From Candidatus Latescibacterota bacterium (GTDB taxonomy: Bacteria > Latescibacterota > UBA2968 > UBA8231): a DNA stretch of 16,227 nt. The notes under the pieces are model-generated. The model ran no database searches. It had not been told where the DNA came from and was given only the letters and a program-made list of their open reading frames with translations. Shown here piece by piece: positions 1 to 5,851 of this stretch; positions within the stretch are counted from its first letter, which is position 1, and each line of letters starts with the position of its first letter. The position numbers were made by a program, and so were the translations under genes. Where the stretch lies: the NCBI GenBank assembly GCA_022825185.1, contig JAJDYK010000195.1, forward strand, positions 1 to 16,227, in the 5' to 3' direction.

Positions 1-321
1 GGCACCGGCTAGATGCAGCTTGCCGGCCAATCCGCAGTCGTAGGACGCGCCGTCGGTTAGCAGCTTGGTGACCAGCGGGGCTGCGCCGGCCCAGTAGGCA
101 TTGCCATTGGTGCAGCCGTGGACGCTGCTCGGATACATGCCAGTGAGGAAGCTGGCGCGGCTGGGGGTGCAGATCGGGCTTTGGCAGAAGGCGTGGGTGA
201 ATGCGGTGCCCTCGCCGACGAGGCGGTCGATGTTCGGCGTGCGGATGTGCTCGTTGCCCAGCGCGCCAATCGTATCGTAGCGCTGCTGGTCGGTGCAGAT
301 CCAGAGAATGTTCGGATGCAT
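1..321 (-). CDS. Sulfatase, N-terminal 107 residues (runs off the left edge)
   Basis: The reverse strand from an ATG at 319-321 stays open to base 1, giving 107 codons that begin MHPNILWICTDQQRYDTIG. It is the classic start of a type I sulfatase: Asp11 (metal ligand) in the TDQQ motif, then the formylglycine signature CTPSR at residues 51-55, followed by ASFLTGMYPS. Cys51 would be converted to formylglycine by a maturase not present here. The family hydrolyses sulfate esters, often on polysaccharides; no signal peptide is visible, so it looks cytoplasmic. An SD (GGGAG, 330-334) sits 8 nt before the ATG. It is divergent from the GH113-like glycosidase, with only 50 bp between start codons. The C-terminal three quarters lie outside the window, so substrate subclass cannot be judged. 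Confidence 0.93.
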   Translation of the reverse strand, partial: MHPNILWICTDQQRYDTIGALGNEHIRTPNIDRLVGEGTAFTHAFCQSPICTPSRASFLTGMYPSSVHGCTNGNAYWAGAAPLVTKLLTDGASYDCGLAGKLHLAGA

Positions 322-371
322 GGTTTTGTCTCCCGTCCTGTCTAGGCGTGGTTCCGTATATTTACCCTAAT

Positions 372-1367
372 ATGTCCAACGCTATCAATGCCCTCGTTCT
401 CATCTTCGCTCTCGCCGGATCGACCTTGGCCGACGATACGGAGGTCCGCGGCATCACGATCTCCACGCACGGCATTGGCCGCGACTGGGGCAGTGACGCC
501 ATCGTGCCGACCTTGGAGGACATTCGCGCTGTCGGTGCCAACTGGGTGGCGATCCACCCCTACGCCAGCATCCGCGCCGACGGCTCACTCCGGTGGTCGG
601 CCATTGATCCAGCCGACCCGCCGGCCCATATCGTCCGTCCCATCCGCGAGGCCCATCGCTTGGGATTGAGCATCTATATCAAGCCTCACATCGCCTATTG
701 GCGCTCGCCTTTCTCTTGGCGGGGTGAAATCACCTTTGCCCGCGCTGAGGATTGGCAGCGGTTCTGGCGGGACTATCGGGAGTGGATCGCGCTGTTGGCC
801 ACTGTCTGCCGGGAGGCCGATGGCTTCGTCGTCGGAACGGAACTGGACCGCATGTTGACCTTTGAGGAAGAATGGCGCGCGCTCATTGCAGAGGTGCGCC
901 AGCGCACTGATGCGCCGCTGACCTACGCGGCCAATTGGACCGACTATCGCCAAGTGCCTTTCTGGGATGCCCTCGACGTCATCGGCATCCAGGCTTATTT
1001 CCCCCTCACTGACGATCCCGATTACGACGAGGAGGATATCCGCGCTGGCTGGGCAGAGCGCATGAGAGAACTGCGGGCCTTTGGCGAGCTACACAACCGC
1101 AACATCCTCTTCACCGAGTTGGGCTACAACCAGTCGCACCAAGCGCCGATTGCGCCGTGGGCGTATCCAGTGGATGGCGAGGACGCGCTTCCCGTTCAGG
1201 TGGTCTGTCTGCGCACTGCGCTCGACGCCATCGCCGCTGAGCCGCGCGTGGTTGGTGCCTTGCTGTGGAAGTGGTTTCCGCATCCGCGCCCGGTTGGTCG
1301 CAACTTCCAGCTAGCGATCCCGCCGATCAAGCGCGTGCTTGCCGAGGCATGGCTCAATCCGCGATAA
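372..1367 (+). CDS. Secreted GH113-like glycoside hydrolase (beta-mannanase family fold)
   Basis: The product has 331 residues from ATG 372. Residues 1-20 look like a short signal peptide (hydrophobic NALVLIFALAGSTLA, then DDTE), suggesting export. The rest resembles GH113 TIM-barrel enzymes. The likely acid/base is Glu157 in VGTELD at the end of strand 4, and the likely nucleophile is Glu249 in ILFTELGY. Supporting motifs are ANWVAIHPYA (57-66), YIKPHIAYW (102-110) and the late GALLWKWFPHP (296-305). Characterised GH113 members are endo- or exo-beta-mannanases; mannan as substrate is inference. The open frame extends upstream to 201 but enters the divergent sulfatase, so I reject that start. 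GTG 348 is an alternative. No SD is seen before either start. The 3' end overlaps the convergent MocA gene by 14 bp. Confidence 0.85.
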   Translation: MSNAINALVLIFALAGSTLADDTEVRGITISTHGIGRDWGSDAIVPTLEDIRAVGANWVAIHPYASIRADGSLRWSAIDPADPPAHIVRPIREAHRLGLSIYIKPHIAYWRSPFSWRGEITFARAEDWQRFWRDYREWIALLATVCREADGFVVGTELDRMLTFEEEWRALIAEVRQRTDAPLTYAANWTDYRQVPFWDALDVIGIQAYFPLTDDPDYDEEDIRAGWAERMRELRAFGELHNRNILFTELGYNQSHQAPIAPWAYPVDGEDALPVQVVCLRTALDAIAAEPRVVGALLWKWFPHPRPVGRNFQLAIPPIKRVLAEAWLNPR

Positions 1368-2349
1368 GCCCGGTCCCGCGCAGCAAGGTCTCTTGCACGA
1401 GAAGTTCGTGGTCGAGCGAGCGATCTGGCCCGTGTTCGCCCTTGAGCACTCTTATAAGGGACGCCAATTCGAGTTCGTAAAGTCCCTGCCGCGAAATTCC
1501 TTCTAAATGCACCATCTGTTCGCCCTGCGTATAACCATCGGTGGCTTCGGTCAGACAGAGTCGGATGGCGTGGCCCGGCTCAAAAGGCTCTAGCAGAATC
1601 GCGCTGCCGCGCTCGCCATAGACCTCAAAGCGCCGCGCCATCGGCTGCGGCTCCATCGCCGCAATATCGACCCAAGCCATGGCCCGCTCGTATTCAAAAA
1701 CGCCGAGCGTGTTGTCCTGAAACGCGGGCACGACGCCGGTGTCGTTGCGCAGAAAGGTCGTCACCTTCTCCGGTCGCCCCAAAATCCACGCCACTTGGTC
1801 GAGCATGTGTCCGGCTAGATCGTAGAAGATGCCGCCGTGGTGCCCGGCGGCGATTACTTTGCGCCCGGCCTCGGTGATGTTGGTGGACATGTGAGCGCGC
1901 ACTGAATAGACATTGCCCAAAAACCCCGACCGCGCCCACTCCGCGATCTGGCTGAAGCCGGGATGGTAGCGCAGCATAAAGCCCATTTGCACTTGCAGAT
2001 CGGCGGCCTGTGCCTGTGCGACGACTTGCTGCCACTGCGCCCAATCGTCTCCGGCTGGCTTGTCGTACCACACGTGCTTGCCGGCCTGGACGATGCGTTC
2101 GGTCTGGTCCAAGCTCTCGTCGTTGCGGCCCTCGGAGGCGATGGCGACGATGGAGCTATCGCCGAGTAGCTCTTCCTCGCTGTCCAAGAAGCGGACCTGC
2201 CGATAGGGTTCGTCGTCTGCGACCTGTTGGCGGCGCTCGGCGTCGGGTTCGTACAGGCCGACGACTTCGACCTCGGGGTTGTCGAGCATTGCCTTGAGTT
2301 TGCCAGCGGCGTGACCGTGCTTGGTGCCGTATTGCGCCATGCGGATCAT
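1354..2349 (-). CDS. Gfo/Idh/MocA family NAD(P)-dependent oxidoreductase
   Basis: The product has 331 residues. The N-terminal Rossmann region has the variant dinucleotide motif QYGTKHGHAAGK (residues 5-16) and an acidic residue after strand 2 (VVGLYEPD). The conserved lysine motif appears as YDKPAGDD, where most relatives have EKP. MLRYHPGF and the histidine motif GGIFYDLAGHMLDQ match the C-terminal alpha/beta domain. Family members oxidise or reduce sugars, inositols and their derivatives; the substrate is unknown. I chose ATG 2347-2349 because AGGAG (2355-2359) lies 5 nt upstream; a longer open frame to 2379 lacks such support, and ATG 2340 is a second option. A truncated copy of this gene's first codons lies at 3979-4020. 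The 3' end overlaps the GH113-like gene tail to tail. Confidence 0.92.
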   Translation of the reverse strand: MIRMAQYGTKHGHAAGKLKAMLDNPEVEVVGLYEPDAERRQQVADDEPYRQVRFLDSEEELLGDSSIVAIASEGRNDESLDQTERIVQAGKHVWYDKPAGDDWAQWQQVVAQAQAADLQVQMGFMLRYHPGFSQIAEWARSGFLGNVYSVRAHMSTNITEAGRKVIAAGHHGGIFYDLAGHMLDQVAWILGRPEKVTTFLRNDTGVVPAFQDNTLGVFEYERAMAWVDIAAMEPQPMARRFEVYGERGSAILLEPFEPGHAIRLCLTEATDGYTQGEQMVHLEGISRQGLYELELASLIRVLKGEHGPDRSLDHELLVQETLLRGTGLIAD

Positions 2350-2542
2350 GGGGTCTCCTCGCGGAAAAGGTGGAATCAAAACCCGATCAAACTTTGAAAA
2401 TTATCGTAAGATACTGTTTTTACAAGCTATTTTAGCATCCGAGACATCGGCAGTGCGCCCAAAATCAAAACCCGATCAAACGTTGGCCTCTCACGCCCAA
2501 AACGGCACGTAGCCCGATTGCGGACGCTTGGGGTCGGCGACT
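2316..2542. repeat. Direct repeat copy A (MocA start, intergenic, AlbA_2 gene end)
   Basis: This segment recurs in the same orientation at 3996-4208. It spans the first codons of the MocA gene, the whole 141-bp gap (2350-2490) and the last 17 codons of the AlbA_2 gene. Counting by eye over 2366-2542 against 4033-4208, I find about 18 mismatches and one gap, roughly 90% identity. The part nearest the MocA start carries more indels. It is AT-richer than the surroundings and has no transposase, inverted ends or target-site signature that I can see. Confidence 0.9.
2374..2481. repeat. Pair of 19-bp direct repeats inside copy A
   Basis: AATCAAAACCCGATCAAAC occurs at 2374-2392 and again, identically, at 2463-2481, an 89-bp offset. 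The same pair with the same 89-bp offset occurs in copy B (4041-4059 with one change, and 4130-4148). The two elements sit just upstream of the MocA start and just downstream of the AlbA_2 stop. Function is unknown; they could be operator sites or remnants of an older repeat unit. Confidence 0.85.
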
Positions 2543-3954
2543 TTGATGAGTTTCTGGTCTCGCGCTCGTCGGATCACCTGCGACACTTGTGCGGCATTTC
2601 GCGTATCTATACCTAAACGTGCTCGCAGGCTGCTGTTTTTCATCAATTCTCCATTCACAAACTTCAATACGGCATGCTGATAGCACGCCCGGACGCGCTC
2701 TTCGACTGTCATCGCGGCAAATCGGCGCGGCGCAAAAAGAACCGCACAAGTCGCCTCTATCCCGCCTTCTTGGACGCGAAAATCCGGTGGCGGCAACTGA
2801 TAGAGCTCCACAGCCGCCACGACCTTGTCGATACCTGTACCTTGCTCCTCGCACAACTTCATGCGCCGCATGAAAGCGGCAAGTGCTTCGTTTCTCGAGC
2901 GCGGCGGGGAGTCGATAAACCGATTGGGGCTAATCAGAGGCTTACCCGGATTGGTGACCTCCAGCCGGTTGCTGAAGAGTTCAATCGACGGTCCGGCCCC
3001 GGTAATAGTCATGTCTTGGTGAATAAGCGCATTGGCGATCAACTCGCGGAGGGCAACTGGTGGGAACAGCGGCTGCTCAATGCGAAAAACTTGGTCGATT
3101 TGCTCGTTGCGCGGCAACAGCCGGTCGATGTAATCAACAATCCGCGCAAAGCCAACGGCATAACCGCGTGGTTCGTCGTACCGGTGGGTTACCGTATCCG
3201 CACGTCCCATCCCATTGTAGGCTGTGAAACGCACCGCCTTACGCGCAATCCGCGAGTCGAACTCATCGAGGCGATTGGCAAACAGAATCGCGCCCAGATT
3301 GGTGATATTCCAGCGGCCACCGACATCTGGGGTGATGATTTGGTCTTGGTGCAGGCGCTCCAAGATTGCTTGCGGATTGGCCATCAGTGGTTGGTCCATA
3401 AGCGCGAAATAGCTCGTATAGTCAATGCGGGCGAGTACGTCATCGTCGGTGAGAAACTGTGCGGCGATGCCGCTTTCCCAGAGGTATGGCTGGAGTTTGC
3501 CCCAGAGAGTTTTTTGACGGTCAGGATAATCGGATAAGCGCGGTGTCGCCGAACCAATTCGGATATACGCGGTGCGCTCAAACTCCACTGGACTTGTGGT
3601 TGCGGCGGGAATCTCAAGCAGGACCAGCCTTCCCTCTGGATGCGCCACAATCTGAAATGTGAAGGCGACATCTGGGCTGAGCCGCTGCGCGAGCCAAAAC
3701 GCCAGCGGCTGGCCATGGCGTTTGACGGCATCCGGCTCAAAGTGCGTCCCGGTTATGGCGTGGTCGGAATCCCGCACTCCCCAAAGCAGATAGGCGAAAT
3801 TTTGCTCTGCCAGCGCAGCGGCATTGGCGAGGGCCGAGATGTATTTGCCGATCACGGGGGGCGCAAAGTTGTTTTCCTTGAATTCAACACAGCTAGTCTC
3901 GGCAGAGGCCGCCAGCAAGTCGTTGATCAGCGCGAGGGTTCGGGTGTCGTTCAT
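2491..3954 (-). CDS. AlbA_2 / HATPase_c_4 domain protein (COG2865-like, Schlafen-type AlbA_2)
   Basis: The product has 487 residues from ATG 3954, with GGGAG 8 nt upstream. Residues about 15-130 form an AlbA_2 domain (ETSCVEFKENN, ALANAAALAE, FAYLLWGVRD, EIPAATTSPVEF, AYIRIGSATPRL). Residues about 298-390 form a HATPase_c_4 domain (ALRELIANALIHQD, IELFSNRLEVTNPG, SRNEALAAFMRRM, EEQGTGIDKV). The last about 75 residues look like a winged helix (LRARLGIDTRNAAQVSQVIR). Proteins of this build are annotated as putative transcriptional regulators or RecG-related ATP-binding proteins and often occur in defence or toxin-antitoxin islands; the exact role is not established. It sits between two direct repeats that each carry its 3' end, and shares strand with the MocA gene downstream and the DUF2442 gene upstream. 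Confidence 0.88.
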   Translation of the reverse strand: MNDTRTLALINDLLAASAETSCVEFKENNFAPPVIGKYISALANAAALAEQNFAYLLWGVRDSDHAITGTHFEPDAVKRHGQPLAFWLAQRLSPDVAFTFQIVAHPEGRLVLLEIPAATTSPVEFERTAYIRIGSATPRLSDYPDRQKTLWGKLQPYLWESGIAAQFLTDDDVLARIDYTSYFALMDQPLMANPQAILERLHQDQIITPDVGGRWNITNLGAILFANRLDEFDSRIARKAVRFTAYNGMGRADTVTHRYDEPRGYAVGFARIVDYIDRLLPRNEQIDQVFRIEQPLFPPVALRELIANALIHQDMTITGAGPSIELFSNRLEVTNPGKPLISPNRFIDSPPRSRNEALAAFMRRMKLCEEQGTGIDKVVAAVELYQLPPPDFRVQEGGIEATCAVLFAPRRFAAMTVEERVRACYQHAVLKFVNGELMKNSSLRARLGIDTRNAAQVSQVIRRARDQKLIKVADPKRPQSGYVPFWA

Positions 3955-3978
3955 GCGTTCATCTCCCTGCGGTCCCGT

Positions 3979-4020
3979 CTAAGTCGGCAGTGCGCCGTGC
4001 TTGGTGCCGCTTTGCGCCAT
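3979..4020 (-). pseudogene. Truncated 5' remnant of a second MocA-type gene
   Basis: Read on the minus strand from ATG 4018-4020, the frame gives MAQSGTKHGALPT and then a TAG stop at 3979-3981. The first nine residues match the intact MocA gene (MAQYGTKHG) with one change. After GTKHG the sequence switches to bases that match the inside of the repeat (13-mer at 3984-3996, also at 2447-2459). It is too short to make a functional protein and is best read as a duplication scar. Confidence 0.7.
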
Positions 4021-4208
4021 ACGGTCTCGAGGAAAGGTGGAATCAAAACCTGATCAAACGTTAAAAATCGTCGTAAGATACTGTTTTTACAAGAGACTTT
4101 AACATCCGAGACATTGGCTTTGCGCCCAGAATCAAAACCCGATCAAACTTGGACTCTTACGCCCAAAACGGCACGTAGCCCGATTGCGGACACTCGGGGT
4201 CGGTGACT
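3996..4208. repeat. Direct repeat copy B (scar of a second AlbA_2-MocA junction)
   Basis: This is the partner of copy A at 2316-2542, in the same orientation and 1.67 kb away. It holds a degenerate MocA start (4020 leftwards), the intergenic segment with both 19-bp repeats, and a degenerate AlbA_2 3' end (4157-4207). The right border coincides with the stop codon of the DUF2442 gene (4209-4211), so the join is exactly at a gene end. It fills the 254-bp gap between the AlbA_2 and DUF2442 genes together with 41 bp of unassigned sequence. Confidence 0.88.
4157..4207 (-). pseudogene. Remnant of the C-terminal end of a second AlbA_2 gene
   Basis: The minus strand reads VTDPECPQSGYVPFWA followed by TAA (4157-4159). 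The intact gene ends VADPKRPQSGYVPFWA followed by TGA. There are three residue changes in 16, and the terminal PQSGYVPFWA is identical. The rest of this second gene is gone; the DUF2442 gene begins its stop codon 2 bp to the right. Several silent or wobble changes suggest the copy was under coding constraint for a time before being lost, but the sample is small. Confidence 0.75.
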
Positions 4209-4487
4209 CTATCCACGACCCTGCGACACTTTGGCTTTCAATGGAAATCTTTCCGGATGCTCGATGGATTCTAGGCTCAGATCTACATCCAAATCCGGCC
4301 AATAGAAGTGTCCGGGCGTAGGCTGCTCAACTCGGAGGATGTTCCCGATCGGAACCTCTTTGAACCAAGGGAAATCCTCATAGGAAAGAAAAAATTCCCG
4401 CTCTTCGACGAGTAACCATATCCCATGAGTTGATATATTGGTTACTTCAAGGTCCGAAACAGTTTTGCCAAGCTGTTCTGAGTTCAT
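4209..4487 (-). CDS. DUF2442 family protein (possible antitoxin-like partner of DUF4160)
   Basis: The product has 92 residues beginning MNSEQLGKTVSDLEVTNIS. The family core is clear: GIWLLVEEREFFLSYEDFPWF, the IGNILRVE strand, YWPDLDVDLSLESIEHPERFPL. A longer frame begins at a TTG (4502), but AGGAG (4495-4499) lies 7 nt before ATG 4487, which fixes the start there. It overlaps the end of the upstream DUF4160 gene by 41 bp, the usual arrangement of this two-gene pair. The pair has been proposed as a toxin-antitoxin module by context; I know of no settled mechanism. The stop codon falls exactly at the border of repeat copy B. Confidence 0.85.
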   Translation of the reverse strand: MNSEQLGKTVSDLEVTNISTHGIWLLVEEREFFLSYEDFPWFKEVPIGNILRVEQPTPGHFYWPDLDVDLSLESIEHPERFPLKAKVSQGRG

Positions 4488-4686
4488 CGTGGTGCTCCTC
4501 AATAATCCGCTCTATTTCTCTGAGTCGAGGCCGTGACAACCGGTAGTTGCGGGCCAACTCAATCTGTGGTTCTAACCAAAACTTCGCCTCCCCATCGCCG
4601 CAATAGATGTGAACGTGCATTCTTGGTTCTTCACGAGAGAAGAAGTAGAATCGATAGCCACGTTCTCTAAATACCGTTGGACTCAT
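4447..4686 (-). CDS. DUF4160 family protein
   Basis: The product has 79 residues. The pattern is that of DUF4160: MSPTVFRERGYRFYFFSREE, then MHVHIYCGDGEAKFWLEP with the conserved HVHIY and AKFWLEP strands, and a C-terminal helix LREIERIIEEHHDELRTAW ending in NCFG. The length is normal for the family. No clear SD precedes the ATG at 4684-4686. The 3' end overlaps the DUF2442 gene by 41 bp, so translation of the two is probably coupled. The biochemical role is unknown; genomic context in many bacteria suggests a toxin-antitoxin-like pair. Confidence 0.85.
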   Translation of the reverse strand: MSPTVFRERGYRFYFFSREEPRMHVHIYCGDGEAKFWLEPQIELARNYRLSRPRLREIERIIEEHHDELRTAWQNCFGP

Positions 4687-4765
4687 AGTTGTTGCAAAAG
4701 GAGTTTGGGTGATCTGTCTGCTGTAATTCTCGCTTGATGTCAGCTAGAACACGATCATCCAACAT
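4667..4765 (-). pseudogene. Short ORF after the nucleotidyltransferase, possible truncated HEPN-type partner
   Basis: A 32-codon frame starts at ATG 4763-4765, overlapping the nucleotidyltransferase stop by 11 bp, and reads MLDDRVLADIKRELQQTDH before passing into sequence that overlaps the DUF4160 start and stopping at 4667. The first 17 residues look like the opening amphipathic helix expected of the partner that normally follows minimal nucleotidyltransferases (HEPN/HepT-like). No HEPN active-site motif is present. Reading this as the stub of a lost toxin is inference; it may also be a chance frame. Confidence 0.35.
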
Positions 4766-5051
4766 GGATCATACCCGCTTCGCGTTCGAGAAAGGCCGTC
4801 AGGTCTGGGTCGGCATCTAAGTCGATCAGATCAGCGGAGCGACGCAATTCTATGAGCAGTCTTCCCTGCAATTTGAAGAACAGTTTCGCCGGACAGCCGC
4901 GGACGGCAAAGTCAGTATCTGAGCCGGGCCGTACGCGTCCCTCTGCTACGGAGCCGAACACGTACACCTGCTGACAGCCGGCCTCTTTGAGGATCGCCAC
5001 TCCGCGGGCCACATCGCGCTTAATGCTGTCTGGAACGTTCTGTAAGCTCAC
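4755..5051 (-). CDS. Minimal nucleotidyltransferase (MNT domain, antitoxin-type)
   Basis: The product has 98 residues. The polymerase-beta-like nucleotidyltransferase signature is complete: VYVFGSVAEGRVRPGSDTDF, with Gly33-Ser34 and Asp45/Asp47 as metal ligands. A third acidic site may lie in the ADLIDLDADPD stretch. I place the start at GTG 5049-5051 because AAGGAG (5059-5064) lies 7 nt upstream; the ATG at 5093 would overlap the SDR gene and has no better signal. Such proteins usually pair with a HEPN RNase as antitoxin and can AMPylate it. Here the expected partner seems reduced to a stub. It lies 26 bp after the SDR gene, and the DNA becomes more AT-rich from here towards the repeats. Confidence 0.85.
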   Translation of the reverse strand: MSLQNVPDSIKRDVARGVAILKEAGCQQVYVFGSVAEGRVRPGSDTDFAVRGCPAKLFFKLQGRLLIELRRSADLIDLDADPDLTAFLEREAGMIHVG

Positions 5052-5058
5052 TCTTGGA

Positions 5059-5064
5059 CTCCTT
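5059..5064 (-). promoter_or_regulatory. Shine-Dalgarno site fixing a GTG start
   Basis: The minus strand reads AAGGAG, 7 nt before GTG 5051. It decides the nucleotidyltransferase start against the upstream ATG at 5093, which would add 14 residues read from inside the SDR gene's end. Confidence 0.75.
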
Positions 5065-5077
5065 ACTAATTTCCATC

Positions 5078-5845
5078 TCAACGCCCCATCCACCCGCCAT
5101 CGACTATCACGACGGACCCATGCACGTAGTCAGCGGCCCGCGACGACAGCCACACCACCGCGCCTTTTAAGTCGTCCGGCGTACCCCACCGGCCCGCTGG
5201 AATTCTCACTAGTAGCTGCTCGTTGCGCACCGGGTCGTCGCGCAGGGCCTGATTGTTGTCGGTGGCGATATAGCCGGGGGCGATGGCATTGACGTTGACT
5301 CCGCGACCGGCCCATTCGTTGGCCAGCGCCATGGTCAACTGCCCGATTCCGCCCTTGGCTGCGGCATAGCCCGGCACGGTGATGCCGCCTTGGAAGGTCA
5401 GCACTGAAGCGGTGAAGACGATCTTGCCCCGGCCGCGGGACAGCATCTGCTTGCCGAATTCTCGCGCCAGCACGAACTGCGCGTTCAAGTTGACCTCGAT
5501 GACGTGGTCCCAGTCTTCGTCTCCGTGTTCCTCAGCCGGCGCGCGCCGAATCGTACCGGCGTTGTTGATGAGGATGTCGATTGGGCCGACTTCGGCGTTG
5601 ACCTGCTCGACGAAGGCGCGGACTGCCTCCCGGTCGCTGAAATCACAAGCGTATCCTTTGAAATTCTTGCCGCGCTCGGCAATGTCTTTGCCAACCTCGG
5701 AGTCTGCTTCCAGCGAGGCGCTGACGCCGACGATATCTGCTCCCGCCTCGGCCAATGCTTGCGCGAACCCGCGCCCGATGCCTCGACGGCATCCGGTGAC
5801 CAGTGCCCTCTGACCGTCGAGCTTAAAAAGGTCCAAGATGCTCAT
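5078..5845 (-). CDS. SDR family NAD(P)-dependent oxidoreductase (KduD-like)
   Basis: The product has 255 residues, the usual length of classical short-chain dehydrogenases. Visible motifs are the cofactor loop TGCRRGIG (17-24), CDFSD (67-71), NNAG (94-97), catalytic Ser147, and Tyr160/Lys164 in YAAAK. The tail VIVDGGWMGR is typical. Overall it resembles the 2-deoxy-D-gluconate 3-dehydrogenase/gluconate 5-dehydrogenase group, which oxidises keto-sugar acids; the exact substrate is inference. The gene starts 7 bp after the stop of the zinc dehydrogenase gene and has a modest SD (AAGGGG). As the last enzyme gene of the operon it probably carries out a second oxidation on the product of its neighbour. 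Confidence 0.9.
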   Translation of the reverse strand: MSILDLFKLDGQRALVTGCRRGIGRGFAQALAEAGADIVGVSASLEADSEVGKDIAERGKNFKGYACDFSDREAVRAFVEQVNAEVGPIDILINNAGTIRRAPAEEHGDEDWDHVIEVNLNAQFVLAREFGKQMLSRGRGKIVFTASVLTFQGGITVPGYAAAKGGIGQLTMALANEWAGRGVNVNAIAPGYIATDNNQALRDDPVRNEQLLVRIPAGRWGTPDDLKGAVVWLSSRAADYVHGSVVIVDGGWMGR

Positions 5846-5851
5846 TTTGTG

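Noticed and set aside
2395..2430. GATAAT on the minus strand inside copy A as a -10 box for the MocA gene
   Set aside because: No acceptable -35 element lies 16-18 bp upstream, and the element is not kept in copy B.
2674..3537. Long plus-strand open frame (287 codons) opposite the AlbA_2 gene
   Set aside because: It has no recognisable domain, is wholly antisense to a gene with clear AlbA_2 and HATPase motifs, and lacks an SD.
2316..4208. AlbA_2 segment as an insertion sequence or CRISPR-like array
   Set aside because: There is no transposase, no terminal inverted repeats and no target duplication; the repeats contain gene ends and there are only two copies of the long unit.
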